Translations under genes and position numbers: made by a program
Assembly: GCA_963847665.1 (NCBI GenBank)
Contig: CAWKAO010000003.1
Location: forward strand, 434,001-498,000
Direction: 5' to 3'
Length of the DNA stretch: 64,000 bases
Origin: CAWKAO01 sp963847665
Lineage (GTDB): Bacteria > Actinomycetota > Humimicrobiia > Humimicrobiales > Humimicrobiaceae
The notes under the pieces: generated by a model
Seen by the model: only the letters and a program-made list of their open reading frames with translations
What the model was told of the DNA's origin: nothing
The model's database searches: none
Shown: positions 44,175-51,844 of the stretch, one piece after another
Numbering within the stretch: position 1 is the first letter of the stretch
How the letters are laid out: the number at the start of each line of letters is the position of its first letter

Positions 44175-44670
44175 ATGAAAGTAAAAGTTCAAATTCTTGA
44201 CAGCAGATCTTTTGCGCCTTATGGAGAAGTTCTGGGGCCACAGACTTCAAAGCCAGCGATCTCAGAACCGGTCATAGATTTCTGGCCGGGTGTAAGCGAT
44301 ATAAAGCCATCCTACAGATGTAGCACAGATGCACTGGCTGGAAATAAAACAGCCAAGGCCTTTTGTCAGTGAAGCTTTTGAGAGGCACACGACGACAACC
44401 GAAGCGCTGATACCTTTGACCGGCCAGTCTATTGTCGTGTTTGGCCTGTCAGAAAATATGGGTGATACCAGTTCGCCTATAGATTACTCATCGATCAAAG
44501 CTTTTATTATAGATGGGACCAAAGCAGTAAATATTAAGAAGGGTGTCTGGCATGACCTGCCCTTCCTTCTTTCAGAAAAAGCAGACTTCATAGTGATCTT
44601 TGAGAAAGAAACACATGTAAAAGACCTTGAAGTCGTAAAACTCAAAGAAAATATCGAACTCATCCTTTAA
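44175..44670 (+). pseudogene. Ureidoglycolate lyase (AllA)-like cupin protein, one frameshift
   Basis: About 165 residues if repaired. From ATG 44175: ILDSRSFAPYGEVLGPQTSK and VIDFWPGVSDI; after one extra base near 44325 it continues LEIKQPRPFVSEAFERHTTT, TEALIPLTGQSIVVF, AFIIDGTKAVNIKKGVWHDLPF. This is the ureidoglycolate-lyase fold (PF04115). Since no purine-degradation gene is near, it more likely acts on a sugar-derived substrate. Between rhamnose isomerase and a PfkB kinase. Confidence 0.7.
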
Positions 44671-44698
44671 CCCGAAAAATATGACAGGCAGTTAAAAA

Positions 44699-45625
44699 AT
44701 GATCTATACACTTACTCTAAATCCTGCCCTGGATATCACGATTTCCATTGATGTCTTAAAAAAGGGCAGCATCAACCCTACTGAACTTAGGTCTGTTTCT
44801 GCGGGAGGTAAAGGGTTTAACACTTCCCGGGCACTTAACTGTCTTGGTTCTGAAAATACAGCCATAGCTTTTTGTGGCGGATTTTTTACCGGAAATATAA
44901 AGAAACTGCTGGAAGAAGAAAAAATAAAATTTCATTTAATAAACATAGAAGACAACACAAGAGCCAATATCAAGGTAATAGAAGAACAGACAGAAGATCT
45001 TATCGAATTAAATGGAAAAGGACCCCTGATATTGCAGGGAGATGTCGAAGCACTGATGGATTACTTGGAAAAGATAAGTGCAATTCCGGGTTATTTTATC
45101 CTGTCGGGAAGCCTGCCACAGGGCGTTGATGTAAAGATATACAGCCATATAATAAATACGCTTAAACCTAATGGTATGAAGACCCTCCTTGATGCTTCCG
45201 GGGAAGCCCTATACCATGGGATCTCAGCGATTCCGGATATATTAAAAATAAACCAGTATGAACTTTCTGCAGTAAGTGAAAAGTATTTTAAAAAAGATCC
45301 TGAAGAAGTTATCAGAGACATGCTTTTTAAAGGTATAAAGATTGTAATGATCACAAGCGGTTCGGATAAAATACTTTACTTTGATCAAAGTTGTTCTTAT
45401 TCTATTATCCCGCCAGATATAAAGGGACCTTATAAGACTGGAGCCGGTGACTCGGTCAATGCCGGCATCGTGCATGCACTCCAAAAAGATTATAGCACTG
45501 CAGACATGCTGAAGCTTGCTGTTGCCTGCGGAAATGCAAATATACTTAGCAAGATCCCTGGCAGATTTGAGATCCAGCAGGTAAAAGAGATCAAGGACCG
45601 GATAAAGTTAATAAGGACATCTTAA
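44699..45625 (+). CDS. PfkB-family sugar kinase, 1-phosphofructokinase/tagatose-6-phosphate kinase type
   Basis: 308 residues. MIYTLTLNPALDITI is the start shared by FruK and LacC; SAGGKGFNTSRALNCLG binds substrate; the C-terminal anion-hole/base motif TGAGDSVNAGI gives the catalytic Asp. It follows the AllA-like gene by 28 bases. Substrate most likely a ketohexose phosphate (fructose-1-phosphate or tagatose-6-phosphate), which links to the tagatose-epimerase-like protein at 50723. Confidence 0.87.
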   Translation: MIYTLTLNPALDITISIDVLKKGSINPTELRSVSAGGKGFNTSRALNCLGSENTAIAFCGGFFTGNIKKLLEEEKIKFHLINIEDNTRANIKVIEEQTEDLIELNGKGPLILQGDVEALMDYLEKISAIPGYFILSGSLPQGVDVKIYSHIINTLKPNGMKTLLDASGEALYHGISAIPDILKINQYELSAVSEKYFKKDPEEVIRDMLFKGIKIVMITSGSDKILYFDQSCSYSIIPPDIKGPYKTGAGDSVNAGIVHALQKDYSTADMLKLAVACGNANILSKIPGRFEIQQVKEIKDRIKLIRTS

Positions 45626-45660
45626 AATAACATCTGAGTATTTAAGCTTTGAAAATTGAT

Positions 45661-46431
45661 TTATTTAACACTGTATCCGCCGTCGATGACAAGATCCATT
45701 CCTGTAACTGTATTCGAGGCATCAGCGGCAAAATAAAGAGCACCTGCTGCTATTTCCTCAGGATAGTTAAATCTTCCAACAGGTATTGTCTTCAATGTTT
45801 CTTTTGCGACTTCTCCAACCCATATTTTTTTACCCATCTCAGTAAGAGTCACTATAGGGGAAATGGTATTAACGGTGATCCCATGTTTGCCCCATTCGAT
45901 GGCACATACTCTTGAGAACAGTATTACTGCAGCTTTGCTGGCGCAATATACTGCGTGTTTTTCAAAGGCAATGGTCCCAGCAATAGAAGCAATGTTTATT
46001 ATCTTGCCTGATTTTTTCTTTATCATTTCTTTTCCAACAAGCTGGGTCAAAATGAAGGGTGCTTTTGCATTTACAGCCATAGTCTCATCCCAGAAGTTCT
46101 CAGGGATGTCTTCCACAAAATCGACCTGTGCTATACCTGCATTATTTACAAGTATGTCAATCTTTCCAAACTCCTTGATGCCAGCCTGGACAAGTTTATT
46201 TAAGTTCTTGTAATCTGTAAGGTCCTGAGTGACAGGAAGGCATTTTCTGCCAAGCTTTTCGATTTCAGCAGCTACTTTTTTTACTTCTTCATCCATGTCT
46301 ACTGCAATGATATCAGCTCCCTTTTCTGCAAAAAGAAGTGAGATCGCCTTTCCTATTCCTTTTGCCGAACCAGTGACAAGAGCAACTTTTCCTGCCAGGC
46401 CAAAGTTTTTATCATAACCCTTGAATTCCAT
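45661..46431 (-). CDS. SDR-family oxidoreductase
   Basis: 256 residues. Cofactor loop VTGSAKGIGKAISLLF, acidic AVDMDEE after strand 2 (NAD preference), NNAGIAQ, catalytic Ser in INIASIAG and Tyr-Lys in VYCASKAA, C-terminal GMDLVIDGGY. TAAGGAGGTCTCTA precedes the start. Divergent from the TIM-barrel isomerase at 46720 across a region with a tandem repeat. Probable polyol or sugar dehydrogenase. Confidence 0.9.
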   Translation of the reverse strand: MEFKGYDKNFGLAGKVALVTGSAKGIGKAISLLFAEKGADIIAVDMDEEVKKVAAEIEKLGRKCLPVTQDLTDYKNLNKLVQAGIKEFGKIDILVNNAGIAQVDFVEDIPENFWDETMAVNAKAPFILTQLVGKEMIKKKSGKIINIASIAGTIAFEKHAVYCASKAAVILFSRVCAIEWGKHGITVNTISPIVTLTEMGKKIWVGEVAKETLKTIPVGRFNYPEEIAAGALYFAADASNTVTGMDLVIDGGYSVK

Positions 46432-46483
46432 TAGAGACCTCCTTATTGGTTTAAAATAATCGAATAAAAAAAATATAGATTAA

Positions 46484-46535
46484 TAGTAATGCTTTGTCAA
46501 TTGAAGTATTTAGTAATGCTATCGGTTGAGGTATT
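46484..46535. repeat. Two-copy tandem repeat (about 27 bases) in a divergent promoter region
   Basis: Copy 1 (46484-46510) begins TAGTAATGCT and ends TTGAAGTATT; copy 2 (46511-46535) begins TAGTAATGCT and ends TTGAGGTATT. It lies between divergent SDR and isomerase genes, where two adjacent operator half-sites for a regulator would be expected. Confidence 0.5.
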
Positions 46536-46719
46536 GGTGTCAAAGTATTTACAAAACAAATGAAGATATTATAAGATAAAAAAGTGCAATATTTTATTAG
46601 ACCCAGTAAGTGAAAGTAACAGAAAAAGCAATGATTATAAATAATCAATATTTTTTAAAACCGTGATCAATTAATAAATAATCAAATCATAATTTTAATC
46701 TGAAAGAGGAGGAAGAGAG

Positions 46720-47703
46720 ATGTCAGGAGAAAAATTTGCAACGACACTTGGTATTTTTGGAAACCAGAGCGACAGATGGTGCAATTCGGGATATAAACAG
46801 GACAAAACTGTCGAAGAGCTGTTTGAAGCTGCAACCAAGGTAAAGGACCTTGATGGAGTTGAACTTTTTGGAACATGGCATATCAATGAAGAGAACGTTG
46901 ATAAGGTTAAGGGTCTTCTTAAAAAATATAATTTTGAGGTCAGTACTGTAATAGTCGATCTTTTTGTCAATCCAATATATGGAAATGGTTCTATTGCTTC
47001 CATGGACCCGAAGATAAGAAAAAGAGCTGTTGAAGATATTAAAAAGAATATGGATATTGCTGTAAGGCTCGATTGTGATCTTCTTGACATATGGCCCGGC
47101 CAGGATGGCTATGACTATCCATTCCAGGTGGATTATACTAAAGCATGGGAGCTGATGGTGGACAGCCTGGCCGAATGTGCTGATTATAATAAAAAAGTAA
47201 GGCTCGCACTTGAATACAAAATAAGGGAACCAAGAAACAGGCTCTACATCGCTACGATAGGCAAGGCCCTTGCGCTTATCGAAAAACTTAATAGGGAGAA
47301 TGTCGGTGTAACTGTGGATGTGGGCCACGGGTTTTTTGCTTATGAAAATGTTGCCGAGACTATAGCACTCTGTAAGTTTTATGGAGACAGGCTCTTTCAT
47401 ATGCATTTTAATGATAACTATGCTTTTGCAGATGATGATCTCATAGTGGGTGCAACGCATATGCAGGATTACCTTGAGATCATACACTGGTTGAAAAAGA
47501 CAGGGTATAACGGCTGGTATTCACTTGACCAGTTCCCATACAGGGATGACGGGATAGGCGCATGCCGGGAAAGCATTGCGATGTTGAAGTCTATTATAAA
47601 GGCTGTTGAAAGCGTAAGTGCCAAAGAGATCGAGAGTGTAGTATCAGAAGGTGACGCCGCAAAGTCCATAGCCCTTATAAGAAGAATAATCTTTGGCAGC
47701 TAA
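46720..47703 (+). CDS. Sugar-phosphate isomerase/epimerase-like TIM-barrel protein (xylose-isomerase-like)
   Basis: 327 residues after AGAGGAGGAAGAG. Metal-binding positions follow the AP-endonuclease-2/xylose-isomerase-like barrel: LALEYKIREPRN (Glu), VTVDVGHGFFAYEN (Asp, His), LFHMHFNDNYAFADDDLIVG (His, Asp) and WYSLDQFPYRDDG. It may be an L-rhamnose/L-xylose-type isomerase or a 3-epimerase. dhaL follows 87 bases later on the same strand, implying a shared transcript. Confidence 0.85.
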   Translation: MSGEKFATTLGIFGNQSDRWCNSGYKQDKTVEELFEAATKVKDLDGVELFGTWHINEENVDKVKGLLKKYNFEVSTVIVDLFVNPIYGNGSIASMDPKIRKRAVEDIKKNMDIAVRLDCDLLDIWPGQDGYDYPFQVDYTKAWELMVDSLAECADYNKKVRLALEYKIREPRNRLYIATIGKALALIEKLNRENVGVTVDVGHGFFAYENVAETIALCKFYGDRLFHMHFNDNYAFADDDLIVGATHMQDYLEIIHWLKKTGYNGWYSLDQFPYRDDGIGACRESIAMLKSIIKAVESVSAKEIESVVSEGDAAKSIALIRRIIFGS

Positions 47704-47790
47704 ACTTGTTTGAGGTTAGGTCAAATTAAGGTAAAGGGCGGTTTGTGCAGCTGCTCTGATCATTAAAAAATAGTTTTGATTGGAGTGATA

Positions 47791-48423
47791 ATGGATAAGC
47801 TTGGGTTGGAAGATTTCAGGAATATGATGGATAAGATAAATGACACGCTTCAGGAAAACAAGATGTTTCTCTCACAGCTTGACAGCGTCATAGGAGATGG
47901 AGATCATGGAATAAGCATTTCAAAAGGGTTTCTTAACGCAATTGCAAAAATAAAAGAACAGGAACCTGCCAATATTTCAGACCTGCTGAAACTGGCCGGT
48001 AATTCTATTGCTGTGATAATCGGAGGAGTTACGGGCCCGGTTTTCGGAATGTTCTTTTCAGAGATGGGTAGGGCGATAGATCCCGAAAAAGACTATGTTG
48101 ATATTAATGATCTTTATGCTATGTTTAATCAATCACTTGAAAAGATAATGAAAATCGGTGGTGCGAAACCAGGCGAAAAGACTATGGTCGATGCTTTTCA
48201 TCCTGCTGTTCTCGCATTAAAAGAATCAGCAGAAAAGGGCGCTTCTATAAAAGACGCTTTTTCTTCGATGATGGCTGCAGCAAAGGCAGGCGCAGAGTCG
48301 ACTAAAGGCATGGTAGCCACAAAGGGAAGGGCAAGATATTCCGGGGAAAGATCACTTGGTTATGAAGATGCAGGGGCAAATACCATACATCTCATTATAA
48401 AAGCGATGTATGAAGTGATATAA
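47791..48423 (+). CDS. dhaL: Dihydroxyacetone kinase-like subunit DhaL
   Basis: 210 residues, like E. coli DhaL. ATG 47791 sits just after TGGAGTG; the TTG at 47776 was rejected. ADP/Mg motifs: IGDGDHGISISKGF (two of the metal Asps) and KPGEKTMVDAFHPA, then GRARYSGERSLGYEDAGA. The K subunit is at 49651-50658 on the opposite strand, with a cupin and a C_GCAxxG_C_C gene in between. No DhaM, EI or HPr is in the window, so the phosphate donor is unknown; ATP-dependent or tetrulose-kinase use is possible. Confidence 0.92.
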   Translation: MDKLGLEDFRNMMDKINDTLQENKMFLSQLDSVIGDGDHGISISKGFLNAIAKIKEQEPANISDLLKLAGNSIAVIIGGVTGPVFGMFFSEMGRAIDPEKDYVDINDLYAMFNQSLEKIMKIGGAKPGEKTMVDAFHPAVLALKESAEKGASIKDAFSSMMAAAKAGAESTKGMVATKGRARYSGERSLGYEDAGANTIHLIIKAMYEVI

Positions 48424-48474
48424 TAGATATCTCTCCCCATTAGATTGTGATATTTATAGAAAGGAAATATTAAA

Positions 48475-48819
48475 ATGAAAATAAAAAAAAAGACTGATAT
48501 AGTTCCAAGAATAATGGATGATGGGCAGGCTTCTGGTGTAAAAGCATTCCCGGTGCTTACTGCAAACGACGGGACTCCCAATTTTGCCATGAGGCTTTTT
48601 GAGATAAAACCGAACGGCCACACTCCAAAACACACCCATAAATGGGAACATGAAGTCTTTATTATTTCAGGTGAAGGATTTGTATTGCAAGGCGAAGAAA
48701 AGATCCCAATAGAAAAAGAAGACTTTATACTGGTTTCTCCGGATGAACTGCACCAGTTTTTAGCAGGCGAAAACGGTATCAGCATGATCTGTGTGGTCCC
48801 AAATGAGGGTCAATCCTGA
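48475..48819 (+). CDS. Small single-domain cupin
   Basis: 114 residues after AGAAAGGAAA. Cupin motif 1 GHTPKHTHKWEHEVFIISGEG (His-x-His and Glu) and motif 2 SPDELHQFL give a complete metal site. Opening KTDIVPRIMDDGQASGVK is unassigned. It follows dhaL by 51 bases. Members with this size act as sugar or organic-acid binding/isomerase proteins. Confidence 0.82.
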   Translation: MKIKKKTDIVPRIMDDGQASGVKAFPVLTANDGTPNFAMRLFEIKPNGHTPKHTHKWEHEVFIISGEGFVLQGEEKIPIEKEDFILVSPDELHQFLAGENGISMICVVPNEGQS

Positions 48820-48834
48820 CAGGTACCTACAAAC

Positions 48835-48897
48835 GTCCTTATAAACATGGTTGAAATCCTGTAAAGTCCTTATTAACCCGGGCAAAATCCTGTGAAC
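48835..48897. repeat. Two-copy direct repeat, about 31 bases
   Basis: GTCCTTATAAAC...AAATCCTGTAAA (48835-48865) and GTCCTTATTAAC...AAATCCTGTGAA (48866-48896) are adjacent imperfect copies; a third partial AATCCTGACAG lies just before at 48812. The gap is between convergent cupin and C_GCAxxG_C_C genes. Too few units for a CRISPR; function unknown. Confidence 0.45.
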
Positions 48898-48918
48898 TTT
48901 TATTATTATTTTTTTATT

Positions 48919-49518
48919 TTATTTTGGTTTAAAGTTCTTTTTTGCTTTTTCAGAGGAAGGCATATTTGAGACATCGATATCCTTTGGCAGCTCATCCCAT
49001 AAAATATCTATTGTCCACATAGCTGAGAGGCCTGCAACAGTGGTACACATATTTTCATGGGCACCCATTCCTTCAAAAACTTTCAGTTCTTCTCTATCGA
49101 TTCCCAGGTTTTCTTCATCCATCAATTTGAAGTTCCTACCGAATTTCTTTTTATGGATCTCTCTGCATATGACTGTTCCGTACTCTTCCATGAATTTCTT
49201 ATATAGTTTCTGTCCAAGTACAGATGATTTGATGTAGGATTTGCCTTCCTGCCACTGCTCATAGGTACGGCCAAAGAAGTTGCTTATACCCACAAGCCCC
49301 CCGGAAAAAGCCCCGCAGGACCCTGCTGTGGTTATTGCACCACCCGCTTCCAGAGCAGAAAGACTTTTAAACATCTGGGGATTTTTAACACCCAGTACAG
49401 AAGTTATTGCATGGAATGCTTCCTGTGCACAGTTTGTACGGTTAGCCTCTCCCTCATAGGCAGTTTTAAAAGCTTTTTCCATGGCTTCTTCTTTTGTGAT
49501 CCCATTTATAGTATTCAT
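48919..49518 (-). CDS. C_GCAxxG_C_C family protein
   Basis: 199 residues. The cysteine pattern of this family (TIGR01909/PF09719) is visible: TNCAQEAFHAI, TTAGSCGAFSGGLVGI, VICREIHKK and MCTTVAG. The cysteines are proposed to bind a metal or FeS centre. Function unknown; common in anaerobes next to redox genes. A terminator-like hairpin lies upstream of its start (49541-49574), so it has its own transcript or depends on read-through from dhaK. GGGGATAAG precedes ATG. Confidence 0.87.
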   Translation of the reverse strand: MNTINGITKEEAMEKAFKTAYEGEANRTNCAQEAFHAITSVLGVKNPQMFKSLSALEAGGAITTAGSCGAFSGGLVGISNFFGRTYEQWQEGKSYIKSSVLGQKLYKKFMEEYGTVICREIHKKKFGRNFKLMDEENLGIDREELKVFEGMGAHENMCTTVAGLSAMWTIDILWDELPKDIDVSNMPSSEKAKKNFKPK

Positions 49519-49540
49519 TCTTATCCCCTAACAGTTCCTT

Positions 49541-49574
49541 AATAAAAGTGCAGCAAAAATGCTGCACTTTTATT
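49541..49574 (-). terminator. Intrinsic terminator downstream of dhaK
   Basis: Perfect 15-pair palindrome (49541-49555 with 49560-49574, loop AAAA), the outer part TTTTATT giving a U-run on the reverse transcript. It lies 77 bases after the dhaK stop and before the C_GCAxxG_C_C gene, both on the reverse strand. Confidence 0.75.
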
Positions 49575-49650
49575 GATAATATTTACCGGTAATTTTTCAT
49601 TGATAAAAAATTATTATTCAGGACTGAACAATGATGAATAAAACAGCCCT

Positions 49651-50658
49651 CTATTTTCTTGCCATTTTTACATAACCGGGACTATCGGCAGCCATATCAT
49701 AATATTTCTTTATTTCATCATCTATTTTCATTAGTGTTATTGACACCCCGGCCATTTCCTGCGAAGTACAGAATTCACCAAGCTCGCTTGCATAGATGGA
49801 TATGTTTTTCTCCCCGAGATATTCGTGTATTTTTTTCATGATTATAAACAATTCCATTCTTGTTGTGGAGCCATAGCTGTTCACAAGTGCTATTACCTCA
49901 TCCCCGCTCTTAAACGGCAGGTCCGCAATAATAAGGTCAAGAAGTGTAACAGTAGTCTCATCAGCTGTCATTATGTCGACTTTTTTTATACCTGCTTCAC
50001 CATGAAGACCCATGCCGAACTCCATCTTGCCTTCTTCAAGGGTAAAAGTCGCAAGTCCAGTTTCAGGAAGTGTGCATCCTGATAGCGATACCCCAAGGGA
50101 CCTGGAGTTGATACTTGCCCTCTCAAGAAGTCTCTTTAAGTCTTCAAATCCCATACCACTTGCAGAAGCATTGCCTGCTATTTTTATTACTATAGGCGTA
50201 GCTGTGGTCCCTCTCCTGTCTTCTTTATTATCGACTGGCGCAGAAGAGACATCATCATATATAAGTACTGTCTCCACCTTTATTCCTTCATCTCTTGCCA
50301 TATCCTGGGCCATATCAAAGTTCATGACATCGCCTGCATAGTTGTTATAAAGGAGAATTACACCTTTGCCTCCATCTGCAGCTTTTATTGCTTCCAGTCC
50401 ATATGAGGCAGAAGGTGCTGCAAATATCTGCCCGTGGGCTGAAGCATCTGCCATGCCTTTCCCAACGTATTCCAGGAAGAGAGGCTCATGGCCTGCACCT
50501 CCGCCAATTACAATCCCGACTTTGTCCTTGACCGGGGCATCTATTCTTGCGACTACCGTATTCCGTCCTATTCTTTTTACCCTGTCCTTATTGGTCAATA
50601 CAAACCCATCGATAAGTTCGTCCACAATATTTGCAGGGTCATTGATTAATTTTCTCAT
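49651..50658 (-). CDS. dhaK: Dihydroxyacetone kinase-like subunit DhaK
   Basis: 335 residues. The substrate loop IGGGAGHEPLFLEYVG, and LLYNNYAGDVMNFDMA; the covalent-substrate histidine is in MGLHGEAGI (about residue 215). These are all kept, so the protein should bind a short ketose such as dihydroxyacetone or erythrulose through a hemiaminal. GAAGGGAGCG precedes the start. It follows the tagatose-epimerase-like gene on the reverse strand by 64 bases and is paired with DhaL at 47791 despite opposite orientation. Confidence 0.93.
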   Translation of the reverse strand: MRKLINDPANIVDELIDGFVLTNKDRVKRIGRNTVVARIDAPVKDKVGIVIGGGAGHEPLFLEYVGKGMADASAHGQIFAAPSASYGLEAIKAADGGKGVILLYNNYAGDVMNFDMAQDMARDEGIKVETVLIYDDVSSAPVDNKEDRRGTTATPIVIKIAGNASASGMGFEDLKRLLERASINSRSLGVSLSGCTLPETGLATFTLEEGKMEFGMGLHGEAGIKKVDIMTADETTVTLLDLIIADLPFKSGDEVIALVNSYGSTTRMELFIIMKKIHEYLGEKNISIYASELGEFCTSQEMAGVSITLMKIDDEIKKYYDMAADSPGYVKMARK

Positions 50659-50722
50659 ATCGCTCCCTTCTATATATTCTGAAAATATTATTTTAAGATT
50701 CTAATTTATTAAAAAAAGTTTT

Positions 50723-51583
50723 TTAAATTTTTAAGTTTTTCTCGATTGCTTTAAGGTTCTTTAAACCCTGTACTGCAAGATCTTCACCTGTATCTGCAAA
50801 ACTTCTCCATATGGCACATGTGCTGGTCAGCTCTTCAAAACTCGGGTCGAAAGACTCTATGACAAGCGGACCTGTATATCCGGTTTTTATTATTGCTGTA
50901 AAGAATTCCGCCCAGGGTACGAGCCCTGTTCCCGGTATGCCCCTGTTATTTTCACATACATGGACATATCCAAGATATTTTTTGCCACACACATTTACAG
51001 CGTCAGTAAAACTCAGTTCCTCCCTTATCATATGAAATGCATCGAGGTGGATTTTCATATTATCGAAACCGACATCTTTGCAGTACCTTACAGCATCTTC
51101 AGCGATGTTTAAGAAATGTGTCTCAAACCTGTTTACAGGTTCGACACAGATATTTACATTTCCGGTATTCTCTGCATATTCTGCAGCCACTTTCATAGCT
51201 TCAACGGACCAGTTCCATTCATCTTCTGTCCTGCATTTACGGGTAAGATAACCCCATCCTGCATAATTGACACCACCCAGTATTGTCGAACCGATCTCAT
51301 TGTTTATATCGATAACTTTTTTAAGATACTCAATGCCCTTTTTCCTGGTTGCAGGATCCGGGTCGATGATATTAGTATCATTTCCAAGTACAGTAGCAGA
51401 GACCACTTCGATACCTACTTTTTTTACTTCATCCTTAACCAGTTTTGTAGGATAGGTATAAGGATTTGATATGAAAGTCTCAATGACATCAAAACCCAAT
51501 TGTTTTGATTTTTCTATCAGGTACAGATCTTTCTCTGAAAAACTCTCAGACCAGATGAACGTATCAACACCAAATTTTAACAT
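50723..51583 (-). CDS. D-tagatose 3-epimerase/D-psicose epimerase-like TIM-barrel protein
   Basis: 286 residues, the length of ketose 3-epimerases. Metal ligands in order: ICVEPVNRFETHFLN (Glu; this stretch is a hallmark of tagatose 3-epimerases), IHLDAFHMIREE (Asp), YVHVCENNRGIPG (His) and LVIESFDP (Glu). GCAAGGAGGTTC precedes the start. It probably epimerises a keto-hexose, -pentose or tetrulose at C3, supplying the DhaK encoded 64 bases downstream on the same strand. Confidence 0.88.
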   Translation of the reverse strand: MLKFGVDTFIWSESFSEKDLYLIEKSKQLGFDVIETFISNPYTYPTKLVKDEVKKVGIEVVSATVLGNDTNIIDPDPATRKKGIEYLKKVIDINNEIGSTILGGVNYAGWGYLTRKCRTEDEWNWSVEAMKVAAEYAENTGNVNICVEPVNRFETHFLNIAEDAVRYCKDVGFDNMKIHLDAFHMIREELSFTDAVNVCGKKYLGYVHVCENNRGIPGTGLVPWAEFFTAIIKTGYTGPLVIESFDPSFEELTSTCAIWRSFADTGEDLAVQGLKNLKAIEKNLKI

Positions 51584-51735
51584 TTGAAGAACCTCCTTGC
51601 AGTTTTAAAAAATATTTTGGCACAAATCGAATTAAGTCCAAGATGACTAAAGCAAATAAAATTATATCTTATTTTGGCTCTTATTAAAAAATTATTTATA
51701 TCAAATTTCGAAAAAAACATCAGTTTAAAAGAAAA

Positions 51736-51760
51736 AAGTCAAATTGATTAATTTTGACTT
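51736..51760. promoter_or_regulatory. Inverted repeat, candidate operator between divergent genes
   Basis: AAGTCAAA (51736-51743) and TTTGACTT (51753-51760) form an 8-base inverted repeat with 9 bases between. The right arm contains a -35-like TTGACT (51754-51759), followed 15 bases later by TAATAT, ahead of the Gfo/Idh/MocA gene; the epimerase gene diverges on the other side. Confidence 0.4.
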
Positions 51761-51844
51761 GAATAAAGACATTTTAATATTTAGAATAAAATCACAAGTC
51801 TACTTTTAAATACTCATAGAATGCTTCAGGGGAGGTTTTTGACC

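Noticed and set aside
1496..44670. Programmed +1 ribosomal frameshifting as the reason for the many breaks
   Set aside because: The sites share no slippery codon or structure and occur in fifteen unrelated families; error or decay is more likely.
44175..44670. Allantoin/purine degradation by ureidoglycolate lyase
   Set aside because: No other purine-degradation gene is nearby; neighbours are sugar genes, so the family name may not tell the substrate.
46723..47487. 254-codon reverse-strand frame
   Set aside because: It is fully antisense to the TIM-barrel isomerase at 46720, has no ribosome site and composition of a shadow frame.
48835..48897. CRISPR array
   Set aside because: Only two imperfect adjacent copies with no spacers and no cas genes.
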